Shown in pieces: positions 33,221 to 42,109 of a stretch of 64,000 nucleotides of DNA. The translations under genes were made by a program, and so were the position numbers. Position 1 is the stretch's first letter; every line of letters begins with the position of its first letter. The notes under the pieces were generated by a model. It did no database searches. It was not told where the DNA came from and worked only from the letters and a program-made list of their open reading frames with translations. Source of the stretch: Pelagimonas sp017744045. GTDB taxonomy: Bacteria; Pseudomonadota; Alphaproteobacteria; Rhodobacterales; Rhodobacteraceae. The DNA is taken from NCBI RefSeq assembly GCF_017744045.1, contig NZ_JAGHRD010000008.1. One strand, given 5' to 3'.

Positions 33221-34071
33221 TCACTGTTTTCGGAGCCACGGGCACGACTGGCGCGCCCCTCGTCGATACGCTTCTGGCAAAAGGCGCGACCGTGCGCGCT
33301 GTCACCAGCGACCTTTCAAAGTTAGACGCGCTAAAGGCCAAAGCATGCGAGGCGGTCGTCGCGGATTTCACGGACCCTGCCGCGCTGGCGCGGGCCTGTG
33401 ACGGGGCAGAAAAGATATACCTGGTCACGCCTGCCCATCTGAACATGCGCCAGTGGAAGGCGAACGTGATCGAGGCAGCCAAGGCCGCGGGCGTGCGCCA
33501 TATCGTTGTGGCCACGGGGCTTGGCGCGTCGCCCAAGGCGGGGCTGACCTTTGGAAAGTGGCATTCCGAAACCCAGGAACTGCTGAAGCAAAGCGGCCTT
33601 GACTGGACCTTTGTCCAGCCGACCTATTTCATGCAGAACCTGCTGTGGCAGGCCGGCAACATTTCAAAGGACGCCGTGTACTATGACGATCTGGGCGGCC
33701 CTGTGGCCTGGATCGACGCCCGCGACATCGCGGATGTCGCCGCCGAGGCGCTGACCGCTCCGGGGTACGAAGGCAAGGGTCTTGGTCTGACTGGGCCCGA
33801 AGCTCTTGCCGGAGAGGACATCGCAGCGCTTCTGTCCGAGGTGACCGGGCGCGCTGTCACCTGCGCCCCCCTGTCGGCCGAGGATGCCAAGGCGGGCATG
33901 GTGGCTGGCGGAATGCAGGACGAGGTCGCCGGGGCCATGGTCGAATTGGCTTCCATCGCGCCCAAGGGCTATCTTGCCGGCATAGAAACTACGGTCAGCG
34001 ACGTGCTGGGACGCCCGGCGCGTCGATTTGCCGATTTCGTCGCCGAAAACCGGGCTGCTTTCGTAAAGTAA
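33217..34071 (+). CDS. NmrA-like NAD(P)-binding protein
   Basis: A 284-residue atypical SDR. GATGTTGAPLVDTLL is the nucleotide-binding loop (GxTGxxG), with VVATGLGASPKAGLTFGKWH, WTFVQPTYFMQNL and VAWIDARDIADVAAEAL as family blocks of the NmrA/TMR group. These are either NADP-dependent reductases (quinone or azo type) or redox sensors. It overlaps the ligase by four bases. Its part in the pathway is not clear. Confidence 0.83.
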   Translation: MITVFGATGTTGAPLVDTLLAKGATVRAVTSDLSKLDALKAKACEAVVADFTDPAALARACDGAEKIYLVTPAHLNMRQWKANVIEAAKAAGVRHIVVATGLGASPKAGLTFGKWHSETQELLKQSGLDWTFVQPTYFMQNLLWQAGNISKDAVYYDDLGGPVAWIDARDIADVAAEALTAPGYEGKGLGLTGPEALAGEDIAALLSEVTGRAVTCAPLSAEDAKAGMVAGGMQDEVAGAMVELASIAPKGYLAGIETTVSDVLGRPARRFADFVAENRAAFVK

Positions 34072-34075
34072 CCTG

Positions 34076-34783
34076 ATGGCGGCGCCGCTTTATCTCGAAC
34101 TGGCGCCGCCTCTGGAAGCGGCCAAACAGATCGACCATCTGTTCGTGTTCCGCGATACAGGTGTGCTGAGTGGTTGCGGAAGCGGGCGGTTCGCGACCGA
34201 TCTCTTTACCCTGTCGATGACGCGCGACGACGCCGATGGCGGTACGCGTGTCTCGCTGGCACCGCCGCGCCCCGGTTTCACGCCCCGACCAAGGCCGTTT
34301 TGCGGCATCGTGGCCGGGCTGCGGCTGTCGCCACGGCCGGAGTGTCTGCCCGAACCGAAAATGCTGGACACGTTGGCCTTGGAACTGGGCCGCGTACGGA
34401 CGAGTGACGATGACCTGCCCGCACTCATCGCGGTGCTTGACGGTCTTGCGAAAGACCTGAGCTTTGCCGCACCAACCGGAGCTTACAGCGACCGGACCAA
34501 ACGTCGAAAGGTGCGGGCGGAAACCGGCGTGTCGCGGCGGCGGCTTGCGGCCTCGCGGCGCTTTCGCCTTGCTCTCGGGCAGCTTGCGTCAAAGACCCTG
34601 CCACTGAGCGATCTGGCGCTGAACACCGGATATTACGATCAATCTCATTTGTCCGCCGCTTGCCGGATCTTCGCCGGCAAACCGCCCGGCGCGTTGCGCG
34701 CTCTGTCTATTCCGCGTCGTTTTGACCTTTCGCTACAAGATACGCGCCTCAAAGACCGCCTAAGATTGGTCATTGACGAATGA
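34076..34783 (+). CDS. AraC-family transcriptional regulator
   Basis: A 235-residue protein whose C-terminal 90 residues form an AraC-type DNA-binding domain: VSRRRLAASRRFRLALGQLASKTLPLSDLAL then NTGYYDQSHLSAACRIFAGKPPGAL. The N-terminal part (MAAPLYLELAPPLEAAKQIDHLFVF) resembles the small sensory domain seen in some AraC proteins of about this length. It starts four bases after the NmrA-like gene and could control this short operon locally. Target and effector are unknown. Confidence 0.85.
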   Translation: MAAPLYLELAPPLEAAKQIDHLFVFRDTGVLSGCGSGRFATDLFTLSMTRDDADGGTRVSLAPPRPGFTPRPRPFCGIVAGLRLSPRPECLPEPKMLDTLALELGRVRTSDDDLPALIAVLDGLAKDLSFAAPTGAYSDRTKRRKVRAETGVSRRRLAASRRFRLALGQLASKTLPLSDLALNTGYYDQSHLSAACRIFAGKPPGALRALSIPRRFDLSLQDTRLKDRLRLVIDE

Positions 34784-34804
34784 AATCGAAGAGGAAGACC
34801 CGCC

Positions 34805-35260
34805 ATGACACAATTCAAACCGAAAAACCCCGACTATGACGCACGCGTGCGCAACAGTTTCGATCGCCAGAAGGTGATGAACACGTTGGGGATCAGCATT
34901 GCCGAGTTGTTACCCGGCCGCATCGTTCTGGAAATGGCACATCAGGTTGCCCTGACCCAGCAGCATGGGTTTTTGCATGCCGGAATCGTGTCGACAGCGC
35001 TGGACAGCGCCTGCGGATACGCGGCCTTTTCGCTGATGCCCGCGGACGCGGCAGTGTTGACGGCCGAATTCAAGATCAACCTACTCAACCCGGCGGACGG
35101 CGAACGGTTTCGCTTCGTCGCTGACGTGGTGAAACCAGGCAGGACGCTGACGATATGCGAGGCGCGTGCCTATGCCGTGAAGGGCCAGGATGAAAAGCTC
35201 GTCGCAACGATGACCGGAACGCTCATGGCGCTGGTGGGGCGAACCGGCGTGGCTGGCTGA
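34805..35260 (+). CDS. PaaI-family hotdog thioesterase
   Basis: A 151-residue hotdog protein with QQHGFLHAGIVSTALDSACGYAA (H-AG motif with Asp) and AEFKINLLNPADGERF. It resembles the PaaI/YigI branch of acyl-CoA thioesterases. It is the third thioesterase gene in the region. It starts after AAGAGGAAG, 21 bases from the AraC gene, and its stop is 20 bases from the end of the convergent ligase gene. Confidence 0.85.
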   Translation: MTQFKPKNPDYDARVRNSFDRQKVMNTLGISIAELLPGRIVLEMAHQVALTQQHGFLHAGIVSTALDSACGYAAFSLMPADAAVLTAEFKINLLNPADGERFRFVADVVKPGRTLTICEARAYAVKGQDEKLVATMTGTLMALVGRTGVAG

Positions 35261-35280
35261 CGATCGGGCCGGAGCGAAAA

Positions 35281-36801
35281 TTAATCTGCGAGCCGGGCTT
35301 CGAGGATATGCCGCTGGATCTTGCCACTGGTCGATCTGGGAAAATCCTCGAACGCGATGAAGCAAATTTCGCGTGGTCGCTTATAGCCAGCCAGGCTTTC
35401 GCGGCACAAGTTCAGCAGCGCCTCGGCATCCGGCCCGTCATCGCCACAGGCAACAAAGGCCACCGGGCTTTCCCCCCATTTCGCGTCGAAGGCCCTGACC
35501 ACGGCAGCATCGATCACATCGGGATGAGATAGAAGCACACGCTCGATTTCCGCAGGATAGACGTTCTCGCCGCCCGTCTTAATCAAGTATTTCGCCCGAT
35601 CCACAAAGTCGACGGTGCCGTCCGCATGGCGCCGGAACAGATCGCCCATGTGGAAAAAGCCGTTGCGAAAGTCACGGGCGTTGGTGTCGTCGGCGTTCCA
35701 GTACCCGGAAAACAGCGTCGGACCCCGAAGCGCCATTTCGCCCGGCGTTCCATCGGGGACTTCGCGGTCGTCGGGATCGACCAGCCGCACCTCGCAAAAG
35801 GCGCTGATGCGCTTGGACAGCCGGTCCGGGGTCACACCCGGCGCGATCAGATCGGCGGTTCCCGGCGGCAGGCCGGTTTCGGTCGCCCCGAAGGAATTCA
35901 GGTAAGGCGTGTCCAGAAGACCGGTCAGTTCCGCGATCTGATGTGGCGGCACCAGATCGGCCATTGCCCCGCAAACCTTGATCCCCTTCAGCGGCAAAGG
36001 GTTGGCGTGCCGTTCGTTAATAAAAGCCTCCAGTGCCCCGGGCATCATCACGAACCAGCCGATCCTGTGGCGTGACAGCGCCTCGTTGATGACGGCGGGC
36101 TGCAGCCCGTCCACCATCACCACGGTCCCTCCCCGCAGGATCGTTGCCAGCGCATGATCGGTGGAGGCCATGTGGAACATCGGCGCCCAGGCGATGAACC
36201 CGTCGCCGGGATCCAGCGCCAGCTGGGCCGCAAAAACCATGGATCGGGCGATATGCGCGCGGTGGCTGATAAGCGCCCCCTTGGGCAGGCCCGTGGTCCC
36301 CGAGGTATAGAGGATCGTCAGACCGGCCTCGGGGTCGTCGACCATGGTTCCGGTGCGCGGGTCCGGCCCGGCCCCGGCAATGGCCGTTTCCAGGTCTGGC
36401 CCGACGGTCAGACAGGGTGTCGACGCGACGGCGCGATACGCTTCTGAAAGTTCCGGTTCGACAACCGCGAGCACCGGCTCGACCAGATCGATGCAGTGCC
36501 ACAGTTCATCGGGGGCAAGCCGCCAGTTCAGGCAAGCGACAATTGCGCCGATTCCCGCCGCTGCAAGTTCGACCTCCAGGTATTCTGAGCGGTTATGCGA
36601 CAGGATCGCGATCCTGTCTCCGGGCGCCACGCCTCGTGCCAGAAAGACAGCCGCCAGACGATCGACCCGCTCCAGCAGTTCTGCATAGGTCAGTTTCCTG
36701 CTGCCGTCCTCGATGGCGAGGGCGCGGGCGCAGTCATGTGCGCGGGTTCGAAAGATCGAATACAGATCAGCGCGCCCCGCGCGGATGACGTCGGTCAGCA
36801 T
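35281..36801 (-). CDS. Medium/long-chain acyl-CoA ligase (AMP-binding)
   Basis: A 506-residue ligase of normal size: LYTSGTTGLPKGALISH, GATETGLPPGTADL, GDLFRRHADGTVDFVDRAKYLIKTGGENVYPAEIE, and the catalytic Lys in PRSTSGKIQRH. All motifs are complete. It follows the dienoyl-CoA-reductase-like gene by 26 bases on the same strand, so the pair forms an operon under operator site e. It would activate an unsaturated or branched acid for the pathway. Confidence 0.9.
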   Translation of the reverse strand: MLTDVIRAGRADLYSIFRTRAHDCARALAIEDGSRKLTYAELLERVDRLAAVFLARGVAPGDRIAILSHNRSEYLEVELAAAGIGAIVACLNWRLAPDELWHCIDLVEPVLAVVEPELSEAYRAVASTPCLTVGPDLETAIAGAGPDPRTGTMVDDPEAGLTILYTSGTTGLPKGALISHRAHIARSMVFAAQLALDPGDGFIAWAPMFHMASTDHALATILRGGTVVMVDGLQPAVINEALSRHRIGWFVMMPGALEAFINERHANPLPLKGIKVCGAMADLVPPHQIAELTGLLDTPYLNSFGATETGLPPGTADLIAPGVTPDRLSKRISAFCEVRLVDPDDREVPDGTPGEMALRGPTLFSGYWNADDTNARDFRNGFFHMGDLFRRHADGTVDFVDRAKYLIKTGGENVYPAEIERVLLSHPDVIDAAVVRAFDAKWGESPVAFVACGDDGPDAEALLNLCRESLAGYKRPREICFIAFEDFPRSTSGKIQRHILEARLAD

Positions 36802-36827
36802 AGTTTCCCCCTTGCCCGAGCCTCGGT

Positions 36828-38861
36828 TCAGAGACCCTGCGCCAGGCGCACGCCCTCATCAATGGCGCGCAGCGCATCCAGTTCCGCGGCCTCCTTTGCC
36901 CCGCCGATCATCGTAACCAGGACGCCGCGCGCGGCAAGCTCTTGGGCCAGGACCCGTTCTGGTTCCTGACCGGTGCACAGCACAATTGTATCGGCTGCGA
37001 TGACCTTTGGCATTCCGTCCGCGACGATATGCAGTCCCGCATCGTCGATATGTTCATAGGTCACGCCGCCCATTGCCTCGACCCCATGTTTGCGCAGCGC
37101 GTTGCGCAGGATCCACCCTGTCGAAACACCGAGCCCCGCCCCCGGTTTGGCTGCCTTGCGTTGCAGCATGACGACCTTGCGGCGCGACGGTTTGGGTGCC
37201 AGAGGGTCTCCCGCCAGGGCACCTGAGGAGACAAATTCGGGGTCCACACCCCAGGTTTCGCAAAAGACGTCGGAGTTGGCGGTCTCGGCGGGTTCGGTCA
37301 CCAAGAACTCGGCCACATCATGACCGATGCCCCCTGCCCCCATCACTACGATACGGTCGCCCGCCACGCGGTCGCCGGACAGAATTTCGGCATAAGTCGC
37401 GACGCTGGGATGGTCGATACCCGGCAGGTCGGGAATACGCGGCGTGACCCCGGTGGCGATGACCACATGGTCAAATCCCTCAAGATCGCTCGCCTCTGCC
37501 CGCTGTCCCAGACGCTGCGTGACCCCGTGTTTCTGCATCTGACCGGCATAATACCGCAGGGTTTCGTCGAATTCGTCCTTGCCTGGTGCGGCGCGGGCCA
37601 GATTCAGCTGACCGCCCAATTTGTCCTGCGTTTCGAACAGGGTGACATCGTGGCCCAGCCGCGCCGCCTCGGCGGCTGTGGCCATACCAGCGGCACCACC
37701 GCCGACGACGGCCACTTTCTTTGGCGCGTCGGTTGGCGTATCCTGGAATTCGGTTTCGCGCCCGGCCCTTGGATTGACCAGACATCCGACCGGCCGGTCC
37801 GAAAAAATGAAATCCAGGCAGGCCTGGTTGCAGGCAATGCAGGTGTTGATCTCGTCTGCGCGGCCCTCGCGCGCCTTTTTCACGAAATGCGGATCGGCAA
37901 GAAACGGTCGCGCCATCGAGATCATGTCCGCATCGCCAGAGGCAAGTATGTCTTCGGCAAGCTGGGGTGTGTTGATCCGGTTCGAGGCAACTACCGGGAT
38001 CGATACCGCCGCTTTGACGTTGGCTGCCGCCTTGCGCCAGGCACCGCGCGGCACCGGATAGGCGATCGTCGGCACGCGGGCCTCGTGCCAGCCGATGCCG
38101 GTGTTCAGGATATCCGCACCTGCAGCCTCGATCTTGCGGGCCAGTGCGGCAATTTCATCGGCGGGCGCGCCGCCCTCGACCAGATCGGCCGCCGAAATCC
38201 GGTAGATGACCAGAAAGTCGGGGCCGCAACGTTCGCGCACCGCGCGCACGATATCGACCGGGAATCGGTGGCGGTTCGCGGCGCTGCCGCCCCAGTCGTC
38301 TTGGCGCTTGTTGGTGTGGGTGACGGTGAATTCGTTGATCAGGTATCCCTCGGACCCCATGATCTCGACGCCATCAAAGCCTGCGGCCAGCGCATTGGCG
38401 GCCGCCACGGCAAAATCCTCGATGGTACGGAGAATGTCGGCTTCGGTCATATCACGCGGGGTGAAACGGTTGATCGGGGCGCGGATCGGCGACGGGGCCA
38501 CACACCCTTCGATCTTGGCATAGCGCCCGGCGTGGAGGAGTTGCGCGCAGATCAGGCTGCCTTCGGCCTGCACCGCCTCGCAGATCGGGCGCAGGTCAAG
38601 CGCTTCTTCCGGGTCATCGATTCTCGGACCTTCTGGATCGAATATGCCCTCGGCATTGGGCGAAAATCCGCCGGTGACCAGAATCGCCGCCTCCCCCCGC
38701 GCCCGCTCAGAGTAAAAAGCGACCTGTTTGGCTATGCCGTCAGGCTCGGTTTCCAACCGCGTGTGCATCGACCCCATGATGACACGATTTCGCAATGTAT
38801 GCTGGCCTGCGCGGATGGGCGAGAGCATGGTTTCAAAGCTTCCATCTGGTCTATTTTTCAC
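36828..38861 (-). CDS. 2,4-dienoyl-CoA reductase-like FMN/FAD/4Fe-4S oxidoreductase
   Basis: A 677-residue OYE-type flavoprotein. The N-terminal TIM barrel binds FMN (RNRVIMGSMHTRLE; ENRHRF-like NRHRFPVDIVRAVR). Cys residues in NTCIACNQACLDF and PVGCLVNP hold a 4Fe-4S cluster. The C-terminal half binds FAD and NAD(P)H (VAVVGGGAAGMATAAEAARLG; VVMGAGGIGHDVAEF). It matches FadH-type dienoyl-CoA reductases in length and domain order and would remove conjugated double bonds. The start is a GTG at 38861 because GGAGGAG is ideally placed seven bases upstream; the ATG at 38828 has no comparable site. Confidence 0.9.
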   Translation of the reverse strand: MKNRPDGSFETMLSPIRAGQHTLRNRVIMGSMHTRLETEPDGIAKQVAFYSERARGEAAILVTGGFSPNAEGIFDPEGPRIDDPEEALDLRPICEAVQAEGSLICAQLLHAGRYAKIEGCVAPSPIRAPINRFTPRDMTEADILRTIEDFAVAAANALAAGFDGVEIMGSEGYLINEFTVTHTNKRQDDWGGSAANRHRFPVDIVRAVRERCGPDFLVIYRISAADLVEGGAPADEIAALARKIEAAGADILNTGIGWHEARVPTIAYPVPRGAWRKAAANVKAAVSIPVVASNRINTPQLAEDILASGDADMISMARPFLADPHFVKKAREGRADEINTCIACNQACLDFIFSDRPVGCLVNPRAGRETEFQDTPTDAPKKVAVVGGGAAGMATAAEAARLGHDVTLFETQDKLGGQLNLARAAPGKDEFDETLRYYAGQMQKHGVTQRLGQRAEASDLEGFDHVVIATGVTPRIPDLPGIDHPSVATYAEILSGDRVAGDRIVVMGAGGIGHDVAEFLVTEPAETANSDVFCETWGVDPEFVSSGALAGDPLAPKPSRRKVVMLQRKAAKPGAGLGVSTGWILRNALRKHGVEAMGGVTYEHIDDAGLHIVADGMPKVIAADTIVLCTGQEPERVLAQELAARGVLVTMIGGAKEAAELDALRAIDEGVRLAQGL

Positions 38862-38887
38862 TTTGGTTCTCCTCCTCAAAACTGCAC

Positions 38888-38916
38888 TTGATATACATTC
38901 TAACATTTGTTAGATT
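38888..38916 (+). promoter_or_regulatory. Promoter with TetR-type operator, site e
   Basis: TTGATA at 38888-38893 and TAGATT at 38911-38916 are spaced 17 bases and enclose the perfect palindrome CTAAC ATTT GTTAG (38900-38913). It would drive the 11-gene rightward operon from 38955 and lies between it and the leftward reductase/ligase operon. Confidence 0.75.
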
Positions 38917-38954
38917 TTTGGAAAGAAGATTTTCGCTCACGGGGAGGAGCACCG

Positions 38955-40136
38955 ATGCAATTCCAGCCTACAGACGATCAGAAGGCGTTTCGCGAGACCG
39001 CAAAGCGCTTCGCAACTGAAAGGCTTGCGCCCACATATCAAGAACGCGCCAGCGGCCATACATTCGACCGTGCGCTGATCAAGGAGATGGGCGCACTGGG
39101 GCTGATCGGGGCCGATCTGCCCGAGGAATTCGGGGGTCTCGGCGAAAGCTCTGTCACGTCAGGGCTGATCGTCGAAGAGATCGCCTATGCCGATTTCAAC
39201 GCAAGTTACGTGCAGCTTCTGGGCTCTCTCATGGGCGGAATGGTTGCCAAACATGCCTCCAAGGACATCGCGTCGGAATGGGTGCCCAAGGTTGTTTCGG
39301 GTGATGCGGTCATTGGCCTGGGCCTGACAGAGCCGCGCGGCGGTTCGGATGCGGCGAACCTGATTCTGAGGGCCGAGAAATCCGGCAACGGCTGGCGGCT
39401 GAACGGTGAAAAGACATCCATGAGTTTTGCCAGTCAGGCGGATGCGGCGGTCGTCTTTGCCCGTACCGGCGATCCTGACGGCGGCTCACGCGGGGTCAGC
39501 GCCTTTTTCGTCGATCTGAACCAGGAAGGCATCAAGCGCACCCATTTTGACGACATCGGCACCAAGCCTGTCGGGCGCGGCTCGGTTTTCTTTGACGATG
39601 TTTTCGTGCCGGCTGAAAACATGATGGCGGAACAGGACCGTGCCTTTGGCACGATCATGGCGGGCTTCGACTATTCCCGCGCACTGATCGGGCTGGAGTG
39701 CCTGGGGGCCGCGCAAGCGTCGGTGGATGAAACCTGGGCCTACGTTCAGGAGCGCGAGGCATTCGGAGCCCCGATCGTGCAGTATCAGGGTGTCAGCTTT
39801 CCCTTGGCCGAGGCCGAGACCCAACTGACCATGATGCGCCAGCTTTGCTATTACACGCTGGACCTGCGCGACCGTGGCCTGCCCCACACCTCTCAGGCCG
39901 CCATGTGCAAATGGTACCTGCCCAAAACCGCCTGCGAGATCCTGCACCAGTGCCTGATCCTGCACGGACATTACGGCTACACCACCGACCTGCCCCACCA
40001 CCAGCGCTACAACGATGTGCTCGGCTTGCAGATCGGTGACGGCACCGCGCAGATCCAGAAGCTGGTGATCGCCCGCGAGAAGGTCGGTCGCATGGCGCTG
40101 CAGTATGACAAGAAGGCGAAGGGAGCCTCGAAATGA
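38955..40136 (+). CDS. Acyl-CoA dehydrogenase, AliB-like (cyclohexanecarboxyl-CoA dehydrogenase type)
   Basis: A 393-residue enzyme. EMGALGLIGADLPEEFGGLG, GLTEPRGGSDAANL, VGRGSVFFDDVFVPAEN, FDYSRALIGLECLGAAQASVDETWAYV, AAMCKWYLPK and GLQIGDGTAQIQK match, by eye, the AliB/cyclohexanecarboxyl-CoA dehydrogenase group better than straight-chain enzymes. The position usually holding Glu has Asp (IGDGTAQ), and Asp in GFDYSR is in the alternative base position. It is the first gene of the long rightward operon, with GGGGAGGAG before the ATG, and overlaps the next start by four bases. Confidence 0.82.
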   Translation: MQFQPTDDQKAFRETAKRFATERLAPTYQERASGHTFDRALIKEMGALGLIGADLPEEFGGLGESSVTSGLIVEEIAYADFNASYVQLLGSLMGGMVAKHASKDIASEWVPKVVSGDAVIGLGLTEPRGGSDAANLILRAEKSGNGWRLNGEKTSMSFASQADAAVVFARTGDPDGGSRGVSAFFVDLNQEGIKRTHFDDIGTKPVGRGSVFFDDVFVPAENMMAEQDRAFGTIMAGFDYSRALIGLECLGAAQASVDETWAYVQEREAFGAPIVQYQGVSFPLAEAETQLTMMRQLCYYTLDLRDRGLPHTSQAAMCKWYLPKTACEILHQCLILHGHYGYTTDLPHHQRYNDVLGLQIGDGTAQIQKLVIAREKVGRMALQYDKKAKGASK

Positions 40137-40912
40137 GCGACCCCATCCTCGTCACTTCCGAGGGCAACACCGGCATCATCGAACTGGCCCGCCCCGAGAA
40201 ATTCAATTGCCTATCACTTGAGGTGCATGAGCGCATTTCTGCTGCGCGGTCGGAATTCGAGGCGAACCCCGCTATTCGGGCGATCCTGATCCGGGCACAA
40301 GGCAAGAACTTTTGCACCGGCGCCGATCTGGTGGAAGTGAAAGGTAAATTGAACGATCCCGCCGCGCTGGACCATTTCATCGCCTTTGGCATGAACAACC
40401 TGCGTGCGCTCGAAACCTCCTCCCTCCCTGTCGTGGTGGCAGTGCAGGGGTTGTGTCTGGCCGGCGGGATCGAACTGATGCTGGCATGCGATGTGTGCTT
40501 TGCGGCCGAAAGCGCCCAGTTTGGCGATCAGCACGCGCAATTCGGGCTGATTCCCGGTTGGGGTGGCTCGCAGCGGTTGACACGGTTGATGGGGCAGCGC
40601 AGGGCGCTCGACCTGATGTTCTCGGCCCGCTGGCTCAAGTCGGACGAGGCCAAAGAGGCCGGATTGGTCAACTACATCGTGCCGGATGCGGATCTGCACA
40701 AGATCTCGCTGGAATACTGCGAGAAAATCGCCACCCGTTCACGTCCCGGCATCGCCGAGATGAAGCGGTTGGCGCGCGAAGGCGCGGACCTTGGTATCGA
40801 CCAGCAGATGCGGCTTGAGCGCGATGCCGCCGTGCGCGCACTGCCCAGCGATGACGTGGCCGAGGGCCTCGACGCATTCGAGAACCGGCGCGCCCCCGAA
40901 TTCAAGGCTTGA
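40133..40912 (+). CDS. Enoyl-CoA hydratase-like crotonase
   Basis: A 259-residue crotonase with AQGKNFCTGADLVEV, GLCLAGGIELMLACDVCFA (first catalytic Glu present) and FGDQHAQFGLIPGWGGSQRLTRLMG, where the second Glu position is His. Hydratase activity is still likely, because several enzymes with this pattern are hydratases. It is coupled to the AliB-like gene (ATGA), so it could hydrate the ring or branched enoyl-CoA produced by that enzyme, and a BadH-like SDR is available elsewhere in the cluster. Confidence 0.85.
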   Translation: MSDPILVTSEGNTGIIELARPEKFNCLSLEVHERISAARSEFEANPAIRAILIRAQGKNFCTGADLVEVKGKLNDPAALDHFIAFGMNNLRALETSSLPVVVAVQGLCLAGGIELMLACDVCFAAESAQFGDQHAQFGLIPGWGGSQRLTRLMGQRRALDLMFSARWLKSDEAKEAGLVNYIVPDADLHKISLEYCEKIATRSRPGIAEMKRLAREGADLGIDQQMRLERDAAVRALPSDDVAEGLDAFENRRAPEFKA

Positions 40913-40921
40913 GGACGAAAC

Positions 40922-42082
40922 ATGGATTTCATTTTGAACGACGAACAACGCCAGATTTACGACTATGGCGGCCAGCTGGCGCAGAAGTTCGATAACGATT
41001 ACTGGCTGAGACACGCACGCAAGCACGAGTTTCCGCACGAAATGTTCCGCCAGATCGCCGATGACGGCTTCCTCGGCATCATGGTGCCCGAGGAATATGG
41101 CGGCGCGGGCCTTGGCATGACCGAAATGGCCCTGTTCATGGAGGGCACCGCCAATCACGGCATTCCGCTTTTGATGATGGTGGTCGGGCCGACCATGTCG
41201 CTGGCCCATATCGCCAGCCACGGGAGCGAGTTCCACAAGAAAGAACTGCTGCCGGCTGCCTGCCGCGGTGATATCCAGTTCTGTTTCGCGATCACCGAAC
41301 CGGGGGCCGGGTCGAACACGATGAAGGCCACTACGCTGGCCAAGCGTCGAGGCAACCGGTTCAGCCTGTCGGGCGAAAAGACCTTCATCACCGGGGCCGA
41401 AGTGGCCGACTACTGCCTCGTGGTGGCGCGGACCAAACCGCATACCGAGGTCAGCCGCAAGACCGACGGCTTTACCCTGTTCGCCGTGGATCTGAATAAA
41501 AAAGGCGTCGACAAGCAGCGGGTGAAGATCTCGATCCCCCTGCCCGAGGAGCAGTGGACACTGTTCTTCGACGATGTGGATCTCGGCCCCGAGGATGTGG
41601 TCGGCGAGGTGGACGAAGGGTTCTCGATCCTGTTCGACAGCCTCAACCCCGAGCGCATCATCCTGGCCGCCTTGTGCTGCGGCATCGGCCGGTTCGCCCT
41701 GAACAAGGGCGTGGCCTATGCCTCCGAGCGCAATGTGTTCGGCCAACCCATCGGTGCGCACCAGGGCGTGCAGCATCCGATGGCCAAGGCGCATACGGCA
41801 GTCGAAATGGCCAGTCTGATGACCCGGCGCGCGGCATGGGAGTTCGACAACAAGCTGCCTGCCGGTGCGTCGTCGAACATGGCGAAATATGCCGCCGCCG
41901 AAGCCGGGATCGAAGCGGTCGACGCGGCGCTTCAGGCGCATGGTGGATCGGGCTTTACCGAAGATACGGGACTTTACGAAATGTACCCGCTGGTCCGCCT
42001 GCTGCGCACAGCGCCGGTGAACCGCGAACTGTGCCTGAGCTTTATCGGCGAAAAGGTCATGGGCCTGCCACGATCCTATTGA
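40922..42082 (+). CDS. Acyl-CoA dehydrogenase
   Basis: A 386-residue dehydrogenase with AITEPGAGSNTMKAT, KTFITGAEVADYCLVVAR, LNPERIILAALCCGIG (Glu in the isovaleryl-type base position), FGQPIGAHQGVQHPMA and HGGSGFTEDTGLYEMYPLVRLLRTAPV, ending GEKVMGLPRSY. The last nine residues recur in the paralogue at 49811-50962, so the two belong to one subgroup, distinct from the others in the window. It starts nine bases after the crotonase in the long operon. Substrate unknown. Confidence 0.87.
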   Translation: MDFILNDEQRQIYDYGGQLAQKFDNDYWLRHARKHEFPHEMFRQIADDGFLGIMVPEEYGGAGLGMTEMALFMEGTANHGIPLLMMVVGPTMSLAHIASHGSEFHKKELLPAACRGDIQFCFAITEPGAGSNTMKATTLAKRRGNRFSLSGEKTFITGAEVADYCLVVARTKPHTEVSRKTDGFTLFAVDLNKKGVDKQRVKISIPLPEEQWTLFFDDVDLGPEDVVGEVDEGFSILFDSLNPERIILAALCCGIGRFALNKGVAYASERNVFGQPIGAHQGVQHPMAKAHTAVEMASLMTRRAAWEFDNKLPAGASSNMAKYAAAEAGIEAVDAALQAHGGSGFTEDTGLYEMYPLVRLLRTAPVNRELCLSFIGEKVMGLPRSY

Positions 42083-42109
42083 TCGCCATGGCTTGGAACG
42101 GAGAACGAC

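Noticed and set aside
37320..38891. 523-codon plus-strand frame over the dienoyl-CoA reductase-like gene
   Set aside because: Antisense shadow; the minus strand shows FMN, 4Fe-4S and FAD motifs in order.
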